From contig NZ_FOLB01000016.1 in the NCBI RefSeq assembly GCF_900112345.1, forward strand, positions 1 through 48,538: a stretch of DNA of 48,538 nt, in the 5' to 3' direction. The notes under the pieces were generated by a model. The model saw only the letters and a program-made list of their open reading frames with translations, was not told the origin of the DNA and searched no databases. How positions within the stretch are numbered: position 1 is the first letter of the stretch; every line of letters begins with the position of its first letter. A program made the position numbers and the translations under genes. The stretch comes from Nocardioides terrae (GTDB lineage Bacteria > Actinomycetota > Actinomycetes > Propionibacteriales > Nocardioidaceae). Below are positions 34,558 to 42,807 of this stretch, piece by piece.

Positions 34558-35043
34558 TCAGGCCTCGTGCCCCGCGTAGAACACGAGCCGGTACTTGCCG
34601 ATCTGGACCTCGTCGCCGTCCTTGAGGACCACCTGCTCGATCCTGTCCCGGTTGACGTAGGTGCCGTTGAGGCTGCCGGCGTCGCTCACGGTGAAGGTGT
34701 CGCTGGTGCGGGCGAACTCGGCGTGCCGCCGCGAGACGGTGACGTCGTCGAGGAAGATCTCGCTGTCGGGGTGGCGGCCCGCGCTGACCAGGTCGCGGTC
34801 GAGCAGGAACCGGCTGCCCGAGCCGGGCCCGCGCTGCACCACGAGCATCGCGTGGCCGCGCGGTAGCGCGTCGACGGCGGCGGCGTCGACCGCGTTGAGC
34901 AGGCGGTCGGACGTCTCGCTGTTGGGGTCACCGAACTGGATCGTCGCCGTCGCGTCGGACGGCTCGGGCAGCTTGGTCCCGCACTGGGCGCAGAACCGGG
35001 CTCCCTCGGGATTCTGGCTCCCGCACGCCGTGCAGACGAGCAT
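34558..35043 (-). CDS. garA: FHA-domain protein of the GarA/OdhI type with N-terminal zinc ribbon
   Basis: GarA/OdhI proteins bind and inhibit 2-oxoglutarate dehydrogenase and switch glutamate metabolism when phosphorylated by Ser/Thr kinases. 161 residues: a four-cysteine ribbon (C4, C7, C18, C21), a linker, then an FHA domain near 80-150 (SAGRHPDSEIFLDDVTVSRR; SLNGTYVN). The usual ETTS phosphorylation motif is not seen; the matching place may be DATATI. Name by synteny and domain; regulation may differ. ATG with GGAGAAG upstream. Confidence 0.82.
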   Translation of the reverse strand: MLVCTACGSQNPEGARFCAQCGTKLPEPSDATATIQFGDPNSETSDRLLNAVDAAAVDALPRGHAMLVVQRGPGSGSRFLLDRDLVSAGRHPDSEIFLDDVTVSRRHAEFARTSDTFTVSDAGSLNGTYVNRDRIEQVVLKDGDEVQIGKYRLVFYAGHEA

Positions 35044-35146
35044 CTTCTCTCCGTCCGTTCCGCTGACCCTCAGCCTCAGATTGAGCGTTATCCGAACCTA
35101 TCAGCCCGTCCGCGCGAGGCAAGCGGAACGGCCCGGATCCACAGGC

Positions 35147-35536
35147 TCAGCCCTCGAGGGTCGCCTGGTAGGCCGCGGCGTCGATGAGGCCGTCGAGGGC
35201 GGCCGGGTCGGACGGCACGAGCTCGAAGAGCCAGCCGCCGCCGTACGGGTCGTCGTTGACGAGCTCGGGCGTCGCGTCGAGCGCGTCGTTGATGGCGACG
35301 ACCTCGCCGGAGACGGGCGCGTAGACGTCGCTCACCGACTTCGTCGACTCCAGCTCGCCGCACGCGCCGCCGGCCCCGACCGTGGCGCCGACCTCGGGGA
35401 GCGAGACGTAGACGATGTCGCCGAGTGCGTCCTGGGCGTAGTGGGTGATGCCGATGCGCACGGAGCCCTCGTGGTCGCCGGGGGTGCGGACCCACTCGTG
35501 CTCGGCGGTGTAGCGAAGGTCCTCGGGGTACGACAC
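35147..35536 (-). CDS. gcvH: Glycine cleavage system H protein
   Basis: The lipoyl carrier of the glycine cleavage system, 129 residues, normal for the family. The lipoylated lysine is in ELESTKSVSDVYAPVSG. The N-terminus is YTAEHEWVR. GTG at 35536 with AGGAGAGG eight bases upstream. It lies in the garA cluster, not beside gcvP. Confidence 0.95.
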   Translation of the reverse strand: MSYPEDLRYTAEHEWVRTPGDHEGSVRIGITHYAQDALGDIVYVSLPEVGATVGAGGACGELESTKSVSDVYAPVSGEVVAINDALDATPELVNDDPYGGGWLFELVPSDPAALDGLIDAAAYQATLEG

Positions 35537-35630
35537 GGGCCTCTCCTGTCGGTCTGCGACCGGCACGGGCCGGTCGGTGGTCGATGCCATCGGGGTCGGC
35601 AGCGCAACCCGCGCGAACCGCACCCTACTG

Positions 35631-36437
35631 CTAGCCCTGGCCGCCGGACGACCCGGATCCCTCGTCGTCGTCGGTGCGGACGGCGCGGATGTCGACCCGG
35701 TTGAGCTCCTGGACGTCGACGGTCGCCCCGTCGTCCTCGAACTCGTCCTTCGGGCCGCGCAGGAAGGTGATCGCGCCGGAGAGCAGCGACGGCTCGCCGA
35801 TCGCCTCGACGACGTACGGCGGCTCGAGGACGGTGCCGTCGACGAGAAGCCCGCCGGCCACCTTGTCGAAGGACGACTGCGCGACGAGGCGCACCTTGCG
35901 GTTGACCTGGATCGCCTCGGCGCCGGTCGAACGCAGCTCCTGGATCAGGTCGATGAAGCTGTCGACGTTGATCTCGGCCGTCTCCTCCGTGACGGTGACC
36001 CGGACTCCCGGGCCGGTCACGGGGATGCGGCCGGCGAGGACGTTGAGCGTGTCGACCTGCGACTTCGCCTCGTCCAGGGCGGCCTGGCGGCGCAACGTCG
36101 TCGACTTGAGGTCGTCGCGGCGCTGCTCGAGCCGGGACAGCTCGGACTGCGCGCGCTGCGTGGTGTTGGACAGGCCGTTGAGGACGTCGATGAGGTCCTG
36201 CTCGCGGTAGCCGGCGTACGAGCTGTCCGCGTCCGTGGTGCGGACCTGGACGACGGCGCCGAAGCCGAGCAGGGCGAGCAGCACCGCCACCACGATCTGG
36301 CTGCGCCGCGGGCGGCCGAGGTCGCGCAGCAGGCGGGCGCGGCCGGGAGGGTCGGACTGGTCCGGCTGCTCCGGCTGCTCCGGCCCCTCCGGCTGGTCCA
36401 GCCGGTCCAGCCGGTCCGGCTGCTGCGGCTCAGGCAT
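35631..36437 (-). CDS. DUF881 family protein (Rv1825-type)
   Basis: 268 residues. A Pro/Gln/Asp-rich repetitive N-terminus (RLDRLDQPEGPEQPEQPDQS) is followed by one transmembrane helix (IVVAVLLALLGFGAVV), then a coiled coil and the extracellular DUF881 domain (RIPVTGPGVRVTVTEET). The family is tied to cell-envelope or division processes by context; function is not established. Its start overlaps the small-basic-protein gene by 8 bp. Confidence 0.85.
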   Translation of the reverse strand: MPEPQQPDRLDRLDQPEGPEQPEQPDQSDPPGRARLLRDLGRPRRSQIVVAVLLALLGFGAVVQVRTTDADSSYAGYREQDLIDVLNGLSNTTQRAQSELSRLEQRRDDLKSTTLRRQAALDEAKSQVDTLNVLAGRIPVTGPGVRVTVTEETAEINVDSFIDLIQELRSTGAEAIQVNRKVRLVAQSSFDKVAGGLLVDGTVLEPPYVVEAIGEPSLLSGAITFLRGPKDEFEDDGATVDVQELNRVDIRAVRTDDDEGSGSSGGQG

Positions 36438-36762
36438 GGAACAGGTGCCGACGGATCGCGGCGACGTTGGAGAAGATCCGGATGCCGAGGACCACGATGA
36501 CGCCGGTCGAGAGCTGGCCGCCCACGCCCAGCTTGTCGCCGAGGTAGACGATCCCGGCCGCGATCACGACGTTGCTCAGGAACGAGACGACGAAGACCTT
36601 GTCGTCGAAGATGCCGTCGAGGTAGGCGCGCAGCGCGCCGAAGACCGCGTCGAGCGCCGCGACGACGGCGATCGGCAGGTAGGGCTCGAGGCCGGTGGGG
36701 ACGTCGGGCTGGAAGATGAGTCCCAGGACGACGCCGACGAGGAGCCCGAGTGCGGCGATCAC
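36430..36762 (-). CDS. Small basic family membrane protein (DUF1290, Rv1824-type)
   Basis: 110 residues with three hydrophobic segments (IAALGLLVGVVLGLIF; LPIAVVAALDAVFGAL; VVIAAGIVYLG) and the conserved DAVFGALRAYLDGIFDDKVF. GTG start overlapping the upstream gene by GTGA. Always found between two DUF881 genes in actinobacteria, suggesting a shared complex. Confidence 0.88.
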   Translation of the reverse strand: MIAALGLLVGVVLGLIFQPDVPTGLEPYLPIAVVAALDAVFGALRAYLDGIFDDKVFVVSFLSNVVIAAGIVYLGDKLGVGGQLSTGVIVVLGIRIFSNVAAIRRHLFHA

Positions 36763-37655
36763 GGTGAGTCCTCCTTGTTGACCGGTGGCTTGGCGGGCGC
36801 CGAGTTGTCGGCCCGTGCGCTGTGCAGCGTCATCATGCCCGGAGGTGCCGCCGGCAGCCGAACCTCGTCGCGGTCCTGCATCGTGACCGACATGCCGTAC
36901 CGCTCGGTGAGCGAGGCGAACTCCGACCCCGACGCCGACTCGGCGAGGTCGGCCTGCAGGGTGCGCCTGTCGCCGACGGCGAGCACCGTGTAGGGCGGCG
37001 ACAGGGACACGCCGTTGATCCCGATCGCCTGGCCGGAGTTGCGCAGCGAGCTCAGCACCGAGACGCGCTGGCCGTTGATCGAGACCGCGCTGGCCCCCGC
37101 CTTCCAGAGACCGTTGACGAGCAGCGCGAGGTCGTTGTCGCGGACCCGGCCGGGCATGCCGCCGTCCGGAGAGTCGTCCACGATGATCCGGACTCCCGGG
37201 CCGCTGACGGCCGCGAAGCCGGTCCGGGCCTCGAGGTCGGCGCGGGTGGCGGTGACGGTGCTGAGCCGTTGACCGACGTCGGCATCCTTGCCCTCGGCGC
37301 TCGCGTTGTCGGTGTGCAGGCGAGCGATCCGGTCCTGGACGTCGGCGAGGTTGGCGCGGCGGGTCTCGATGCGAGAGATCAGCTGCTCGCGGCCGGCGGA
37401 GGTGACCTCGGCGCTCCGCGCGGTCTGCACGGCCGCGACCGCGAGCAGCGCCCCGAAGATCAGGATGGTGACGACGGTCCGCACGCTGCGCCCGGTGGGC
37501 TCGGCCGGCGGGCGTACGCCGGCGCGGCGCTGCTCCGCGACGTGCTGGTAGTCCTCGTCGAGCGACTCCCGGGTGATCACGTCGAGCAGCGGCGCGGTGA
37601 CCCTGGGTGGCAGCGCACCGGCAGCGGCGGCGTACGCGGCATGTTCGCGCGGCAT
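36759..37655 (-). CDS. DUF881 family protein (Rv1823-type)
   Basis: 298 residues: a cytosolic N-terminus, one transmembrane helix (VTILIFGALLAVAAVQTA), a coiled coil and an outer DUF881 domain (TGFAAVSGPGVRIIVDD, NSGQAIGINGVSLSPPYTVL). The ATG shares one base with the stop of the phosphatidyltransferase gene (TGATG). Probable partner of the second DUF881 protein. Confidence 0.86.
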   Translation of the reverse strand: MPREHAAYAAAAGALPPRVTAPLLDVITRESLDEDYQHVAEQRRAGVRPPAEPTGRSVRTVVTILIFGALLAVAAVQTARSAEVTSAGREQLISRIETRRANLADVQDRIARLHTDNASAEGKDADVGQRLSTVTATRADLEARTGFAAVSGPGVRIIVDDSPDGGMPGRVRDNDLALLVNGLWKAGASAVSINGQRVSVLSSLRNSGQAIGINGVSLSPPYTVLAVGDRRTLQADLAESASGSEFASLTERYGMSVTMQDRDEVRLPAAPPGMMTLHSARADNSAPAKPPVNKEDSP

Positions 37656-38281
37656 CAGGATCGTGCGCCTCGCCGTGGGGTGGTCAGCATCAGGCGCCGG
37701 GCCTGCCAGGCGTAGAGGATGCCGGCCCACCAGTAGAGGCCGATCCCCCAGAAGGCGAACGCCCAGCCGAAGACCTTGGCCAGCATCGCGGGCGAGCTGT
37801 CGCCCTCGCCGAGGAAGAGCAGCGGGAAGGCGTAGAGCAGGCAGAAGGTCGCCGCCTTGCCGATGAAGTGGACCGGGAGGCTCGTGTAGCCGCGGGTGCG
37901 CAGCAGCGGCACCAGCCCCCAGAGCAGGACGTCGCGCAGCGGCAGGAGCACCGCCAGCCACCACGGGATCACGTCGCGCAGCGCGAGCCCGACCACCACG
38001 GCGAGCAGGTAGAGGCGGTCGGCGATGGGGTCGAGCAGCTCGCCGAGCAGGGAGAGCTGGTTCCACCGGCGGGCGAGGAAGCCGTCGAGCCAGTCGGTGA
38101 TGCCCGAGACGACGAGCAGGCCGACGGCGATGCCGTCCTTCTCCGGGCCGAGGACCAGCCACAGGAAGAGCGGGACGCCCAGCAGGCGCAGGGCGCTCAG
38201 CAGGTTCGGCACCGTCCACACGAGGTCGGCGCGGGGTCGTGCGGGCGTCTCCCCGGTTGGCCGCGCAGTCACGTCGAACAC
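37655..38281 (-). CDS. CDP-alcohol phosphatidyltransferase (Rv1822/PgsA2-like)
   Basis: A membrane enzyme transferring a phosphatidyl group from CDP-diacylglycerol to an alcohol. 208 residues with about five hydrophobic spans. The catalytic D-D-G-A-R-G-D-D motif appears as DWLDGFLARR and later GELLDPIADR. The acceptor alcohol is not clear from sequence. GTG start. First gene of the DUF881-garA block by coupling. Confidence 0.87.
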   Translation of the reverse strand: MFDVTARPTGETPARPRADLVWTVPNLLSALRLLGVPLFLWLVLGPEKDGIAVGLLVVSGITDWLDGFLARRWNQLSLLGELLDPIADRLYLLAVVVGLALRDVIPWWLAVLLPLRDVLLWGLVPLLRTRGYTSLPVHFIGKAATFCLLYAFPLLFLGEGDSSPAMLAKVFGWAFAFWGIGLYWWAGILYAWQARRLMLTTPRRGARS

Positions 38282-38308
38282 CCTAGTTCTCCCCGGTCCC
38301 CGCGCTGC

Positions 38309-39355
38309 TCACGCGTCACCGTGAGCGGCGTCACGGATCTCGCCGACGAGCTCCTCGATCACGTCCTCGAGGGTGGCGACGCCGATCGTCCTGCCGTCGG
38401 CGTCGACCACCCGGGCCATGTGCGCGCCCTTGCGCTGCAGCGTCTCGAGCGCGTCGTGCAACGCGTCGTCGTGGTGCACGGCGGCCAGCGGACGGATCCA
38501 CTTGTCCTCGATCGGGCGCTCGCGCCGCTCCGGGTCGGGCTCCAGAACGTCCTTGATGTGGAGGTAGCCGACCAGCCCCCCACCGGCCCGGTCGAGCACC
38601 GGGAAGCGCGAGAAGCCGGTCGCGGCGCAGAGCCCCTCGACGTAGGCGCCGGACGCGCCCCGGGTGACGGTCGTCAGCTCCGCGAGGGGCAGTACGACGG
38701 CGCGCACCGTCTTCTCGGTGAAGCCGAGCGCGCCGGCGAGCCGGTCGTACTCCCCCGCCTCGAGGAGACCCTCGCCGTGGGACTCCTCGACGAGCACCGC
38801 GACCTGCTCGAGGGTGTAGGTCGACTCGACCTCGGCCTTGGGCTCGACCCGGATCAGGCGCAGGGTCCCGCGCGCGACGGCGTCGAGCACGGCGATCACC
38901 GGGCGGAGCACCGAGACGAGGGCGAACATGGCGGGTGCCAGGACGAGGACGGCCCGCTCGGGGCCCGCCAGGGTGATGTTCTTGGGCACCATCTCGCCCA
39001 GCACGACGTGCAGGAAGGCGACCAGGCCCAGCGCGACCACGAACGAGACGGGGTGGAGCACCTGCTCGGGCGCGCCGACGACGTCGAGGACGGGGTCGAG
39101 CAGGTGGGCGATCGACGGCTCGGCGACGGCACCGAGCAGCACGGAGCAGAGGGTGACGCCGAGCTGGATGCCGGCCACCATCGAGCTGACGTGCTCCATC
39201 GCGCGCAGGGTCGTGCGCGCCATCCGCGAGCCCTGCTGGGCGAGCGGCTCGATCTGGCTGCGCCGGGCGGAGATCAGCGCGAACTCCGTCGCGACGAAGA
39301 ACGCGTTGCCCGCCAGCAGCAGCAGCGACAGGAACAGGCCGACGGGGGCGCTCAC
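38309..39355 (-). CDS. CNNM/CorC-type membrane protein (DUF21 plus CBS pair)
   Basis: 348 residues annotated in databases as hemolysin family proteins; related proteins export Mg2+ or other cations. An N-terminal DUF21 transmembrane domain (about 1-180; NAFFVATEFALISARRSQI, LGEMVPKNITLAGPERA) precedes two CBS motifs (SRFPVLDRAGGGLVGYLHI; GVATLEDVIEELVGEI). It lacks the C-terminal CorC_HlyC domain. GTG start overlaps the upstream paralogue by GTGA. Confidence 0.88.
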   Translation of the reverse strand: MSAPVGLFLSLLLLAGNAFFVATEFALISARRSQIEPLAQQGSRMARTTLRAMEHVSSMVAGIQLGVTLCSVLLGAVAEPSIAHLLDPVLDVVGAPEQVLHPVSFVVALGLVAFLHVVLGEMVPKNITLAGPERAVLVLAPAMFALVSVLRPVIAVLDAVARGTLRLIRVEPKAEVESTYTLEQVAVLVEESHGEGLLEAGEYDRLAGALGFTEKTVRAVVLPLAELTTVTRGASGAYVEGLCAATGFSRFPVLDRAGGGLVGYLHIKDVLEPDPERRERPIEDKWIRPLAAVHHDDALHDALETLQRKGAHMARVVDADGRTIGVATLEDVIEELVGEIRDAAHGDA

Positions 39356-40701
39356 GGGCGGGCCTCCCTGCCGGGCGAGACCCTGAGGGCGACGCGGTCG
39401 ACGCGCAGGCCGTCCATCTGCTCGACGGTCAGGAACACCAGCCGCTCGACGACCTCTTCCGGGTCGGACCGGTCCGGGACGGCCACCTCGGCGACGTCGC
39501 CGCGCTGCGGGACCCGGCCGAGCGTGGACATGATGAGCCCGCCGACGGTGTCGTAGTCCTCGCCCTCGGGCAGCTCGATCCCGGTGAGGTCCTCGACCTC
39601 GTCGGGGCGCAGCAGGCCGCTGAGCGACCAGGAGCCGTCGCGACGCAACCGCGCCTGGGCGCGGATCGAGTCGTGCTCGTCGGCGATGTCACCGACGATC
39701 TCCTCGATGACGTCCTCGAGGGTGACGATGCCCGCCTGGCCGCCGTACTCGTCCAGCACGACCGCCATCTGGAAGCCCTCGCTGCGCAGCAGCGCCATCA
39801 GCGGGTCCAGCCGCAGGGAGTCCGGGACGACGACCGGCTTGGCCATCAGGTGCTTGACCCGGGTGGTGCTGCGCTCGTGGACGGGGAGGCCGACGGCGTT
39901 CTTCACGTGGATCGTCCCGACGACCGCGTCGTGCTCGTCGAGGACCGGGAACCGCGAGTGGCCGGTGCGTCGCGCCAGCTCGATGACTGCCTCGGCGCGG
40001 TCGCCCTCGTCGAGGCTGAAGGTCCGCATCCGGGGCGTCATGATCTCGCCCGCGGTGCGGGTGCCGAACTCGACGCTGCGCTCGATCAGCTCGGCCGCGT
40101 CGGCGTCGAGGGTCCCCTCGTCGGCGCTGCGCTGGATCAGCGAGGCCAGCTCGGTCGAGCTGCGCGCCGAGCGGAGCTCCTCCTGCGGCTCGACGCCGAG
40201 GCGGCGTACCAGCGCGTTGGCGGTGCCGTTGAGGATCCGGATCGGGAACCCGTTGACCGCCGTGAACGTGCGGAGGAAGCCCTGCGTGGCCTTGGCGGTC
40301 CCCATCGGCAGCGCGAGCGCGATGTTCTTCGGCACCAGCTCGCCGAACACCATCGTCACGAGGGTCGAGACGATCAGGCCGACCGTGACGGCGGTCGGGC
40401 CGACCGCACCGTCGGGCACGCCGAGCGAGGTCAGCGGGTCGCGGATGAGCTTCGAGGTCGTCGGCTCGGCCAGCCAGCCGATGCCGAGGTTGGTGATCGT
40501 GATGCCGAGCTGCGCTCCGGAGAGGTTGCTGGACAGGCGGCGCAGCGACTTCTGCACGCCGAGGGCGCGACCGTCACCGCCGTCGGCCTGACGGGCGACG
40601 GCGCTTCGGTCGACGGTGACCAGGGCGAACTCGGCCGCCACGAAGACGCCGCAGAGGATCACCAGGGCGAGGGCGACGAGCAACAGGAGGTAGACGTTCA
40701 T
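39352..40701 (-). CDS. CNNM/CorC-type membrane protein with CorC_HlyC domain
   Basis: 449 residues: a DUF21 membrane domain (about 1-190; VFVAAEFALVTVDRSAVARQ), a CBS pair (SRFPVLDEHDAVVGTIHVKN; GGQAGIVTLEDVIEEIVGDI) and a C-terminal CorC_HlyC domain. Divalent-cation transport or regulation is likely. It forms a pair with the downstream paralogue. Just upstream of the ATG is a palindrome, GGGGACGGGTCCCC, that could fold near the ribosome binding site. Confidence 0.88.
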   Translation of the reverse strand: MNVYLLLLVALALVILCGVFVAAEFALVTVDRSAVARQADGGDGRALGVQKSLRRLSSNLSGAQLGITITNLGIGWLAEPTTSKLIRDPLTSLGVPDGAVGPTAVTVGLIVSTLVTMVFGELVPKNIALALPMGTAKATQGFLRTFTAVNGFPIRILNGTANALVRRLGVEPQEELRSARSSTELASLIQRSADEGTLDADAAELIERSVEFGTRTAGEIMTPRMRTFSLDEGDRAEAVIELARRTGHSRFPVLDEHDAVVGTIHVKNAVGLPVHERSTTRVKHLMAKPVVVPDSLRLDPLMALLRSEGFQMAVVLDEYGGQAGIVTLEDVIEEIVGDIADEHDSIRAQARLRRDGSWSLSGLLRPDEVEDLTGIELPEGEDYDTVGGLIMSTLGRVPQRGDVAEVAVPDRSDPEEVVERLVFLTVEQMDGLRVDRVALRVSPGREARP

Positions 40702-40779
40702 CGGGGACGGGTCCCCTGCCTACTTCGGCCTTCCATGGGGTGTGCTGTGCGTCCTTCGCTTGGCAGTGGTCCGCCCACT

Positions 40780-41526
40780 CTACGGGAGCGGGCTTCCGCC
40801 GCCGAAGGAGTCGAGCACAGCGGTCCCGGTGAAGAGCCGGTACGGCGACACGCTCGACGTCGCCCGCTGCCGGATCGCGTCGGCCGGCAGCCGGGTGCCG
40901 GCCACCAGCACGAGGTTGCCCTCGCGACGGCCCTTGAGGGTGGCCGGCTCGGCCCCGACGAGCACCTCGTCGAAGACGTCGCGGATGCCGGCGACGGCGC
41001 TGCGGACGAGCGAGAAGGGAGCTCGGTCCGCGAGATTGGCCACCAGCAGCCCGCTGTCGACCAGGACGCGACGGACCTGCCCGAGGAAGGCAGCGCCGAG
41101 CAGCTCGGGCGGCACCGCGCCGCCGGCGAACGCGTCGAGCACGACGACGTCCATCGCGTCGTCCCGCACGGCGGGCAGCCCGGCCACCCCGTCGACCTCG
41201 CGGATCCTGATCCCGCTGCGCGGAGGCAGGGGCAGCCGCCGGCGTACCTCTTCCACGAGGGCGGAGTCGGGCTCCATGACGACCTGGCCCGAGCGCGGCC
41301 GGGTGTGGGCGACGTAGCGCGGCAGCGTCATGGCCGCGCCGCCGACGTGCAGCACACGGAGGGGCTCCCCCGGCGGCGCCGCGAGGTCGAGGACGTCGGC
41401 GATCCGCCGCATGTAGTCGAAGCCGAGCCAGGTCGGGTCAGCGGGATCGAGCAGCGACTGGGCGCGGCCGTCGAGCCACAGCACGTGGGACCCGGGGCGA
41501 TCGCCCTCGGTGAACGTGGCCGGCAT
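40780..41526 (-). CDS. Spermidine synthase-like SAM-fold protein
   Basis: 248 residues. The nucleotide-binding region is RVLHVGGAAMTLPRYVAHTR, followed by VVMEPDSALVEEVRRRL and DVVVLDAFAGGAVPPELL, where the D-A-F corresponds to the catalytic aspartate region of spermidine synthases. Whether it makes polyamines is uncertain; many actinobacterial homologues are orphan methyltransferase-like proteins. ATG at 41526. Confidence 0.8.
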   Translation of the reverse strand: MPATFTEGDRPGSHVLWLDGRAQSLLDPADPTWLGFDYMRRIADVLDLAAPPGEPLRVLHVGGAAMTLPRYVAHTRPRSGQVVMEPDSALVEEVRRRLPLPPRSGIRIREVDGVAGLPAVRDDAMDVVVLDAFAGGAVPPELLGAAFLGQVRRVLVDSGLLVANLADRAPFSLVRSAVAGIRDVFDEVLVGAEPATLKGRREGNLVLVAGTRLPADAIRQRATSSVSPYRLFTGTAVLDSFGGGSPLP

Positions 41527-41585
41527 GCGGGAAGGATGCCACTTCGGCTGCGAATGGCGGTCGTGGAGCCCGGGCACCACGATGC

Positions 41586-42713
41586 ATGAGCAAGCGGACC
41601 CACGAGACAAGCGCTTCGGCGACGCAGGAGAACGCTCCGCATCCCGACAGCGCCGCCAAGCCGGACTCGCCGGCGGACCTCAAGAAGCCGTCCTGGTGGT
41701 ACGTCGCCCGCAAGACCGTGCGCGAGTTCTCCGACGACCAGTGCACCGACCTGGCCGCCGCACTGACCTACTACGCGGTGCTCGCGCTGTTCCCCGCCGC
41801 GATCGCGCTCCTGTCGCTCGTCGGACTGGTCGGCCAGGGACCGAAGACCGTGGACACGCTGCTCCAGATCCTGCGTGACATCGGTGCCTCGGGCGCTGCG
41901 AACACCCTCGAGCCGACCCTGACCGAGCTGAGCAAGTCCGAGCGCTCGGGCATCGCCCTCGTCGTCGGCCTGGCTGCGGCGCTGTGGTCGGCGTCGGGCT
42001 ACGTCGGCGCCTTCGGGCGAGGGATGAACCGGATCTACGAGATCGCGGAGGGGCGGCCGATCTGGAAGCTGCGCCCGACCATGCTGATCGTCACGGTCAT
42101 CACGATCGTGCTGACCGCCGTGGTCGCCATCGGCCTGGTGCTGACCGGGCCGGCGGCCCAGGCCGTCGGCGACGCCATCGGTCTCGGCGACGCCGCGGTG
42201 ACCGCGTGGAACATCGCCAAGTGGCCGGTCCTGCTCGTCGTCGTGATCCTGATCGTGGCACTGCTCTACTACGCGACGCCCAACGTCAAGCAGCCCAAGT
42301 TCCGATGGATCAGCGTGGGCGCCATCGTCGCGATCGTCACGTGGATCATCGCGTCGGCCGCGTTCGGGTTCTACGTCGCCAACTTCTCCAGCTATGACAA
42401 GACCTACGGCTCCCTCGCCGGGGTGATCGTCTTCCTGCTGTGGCTGTGGCTCACCAACCTCGCGCTGCTGTTCGGCGCCGAGCTCGACGCCGAGCTCGAG
42501 CGCGGACGCCAGCTCCAGGCCGGCATCGCGGCGGAGCGGGAGATCCAGCTGCCGCCGCGCGACACCCGCAAGAGCGACAAGGCAGCAGAGAAGGAGCAGG
42601 CCGACATCGAGCGCGGCCGGGCGCTGCGGCGCAGCCACGGGGAGACCGACGACCTGGACGAGCACGACGGTCGTGACAGTCGTGACGGTCGTGACGACGC
42701 AGGCGGGCGATGA
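41586..42713 (+). CDS. YihY/virulence factor BrkB family membrane protein
   Basis: 375 residues with a cytosolic N-terminus and about six transmembrane helices. Family segments are AAALTYYAVLALFPAAIALL, ASGYVGAFGRGMNRIYEI and LLWLWLTNLALLFGAELDAE. The C-terminal tail is highly charged and ends in Asp-Gly-Arg repeats that are encoded by 9-bp DNA repeats. Function of the family is poorly known; the annotation as a ribonuclease is historical. Confidence 0.88.
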   Translation: MSKRTHETSASATQENAPHPDSAAKPDSPADLKKPSWWYVARKTVREFSDDQCTDLAAALTYYAVLALFPAAIALLSLVGLVGQGPKTVDTLLQILRDIGASGAANTLEPTLTELSKSERSGIALVVGLAAALWSASGYVGAFGRGMNRIYEIAEGRPIWKLRPTMLIVTVITIVLTAVVAIGLVLTGPAAQAVGDAIGLGDAAVTAWNIAKWPVLLVVVILIVALLYYATPNVKQPKFRWISVGAIVAIVTWIIASAAFGFYVANFSSYDKTYGSLAGVIVFLLWLWLTNLALLFGAELDAELERGRQLQAGIAAEREIQLPPRDTRKSDKAAEKEQADIERGRALRRSHGETDDLDEHDGRDSRDGRDDAGGR

Positions 42714-42749
42714 GCGCCGCCCACGGGTCCGCGACGTCGCGCGGGCTGG

Positions 42750-42766
42750 CAGGGTTCGGAACCCTG
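42750..42766. terminator. Palindromic terminator between convergent genes
   Basis: CAGGGTTC-G-GAACCCTG, a perfect 8-bp stem with a 1-base centre (an effective loop of a few bases), lies between the ends of the rightward BrkB gene and the leftward XRE gene. It could stop transcription from both sides, though no T run follows. Confidence 0.5.
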
Positions 42767-42807
42767 GCCATGATGCGAGGAGCACCATCGCGGCCGCGCG
42801 TATGCTG

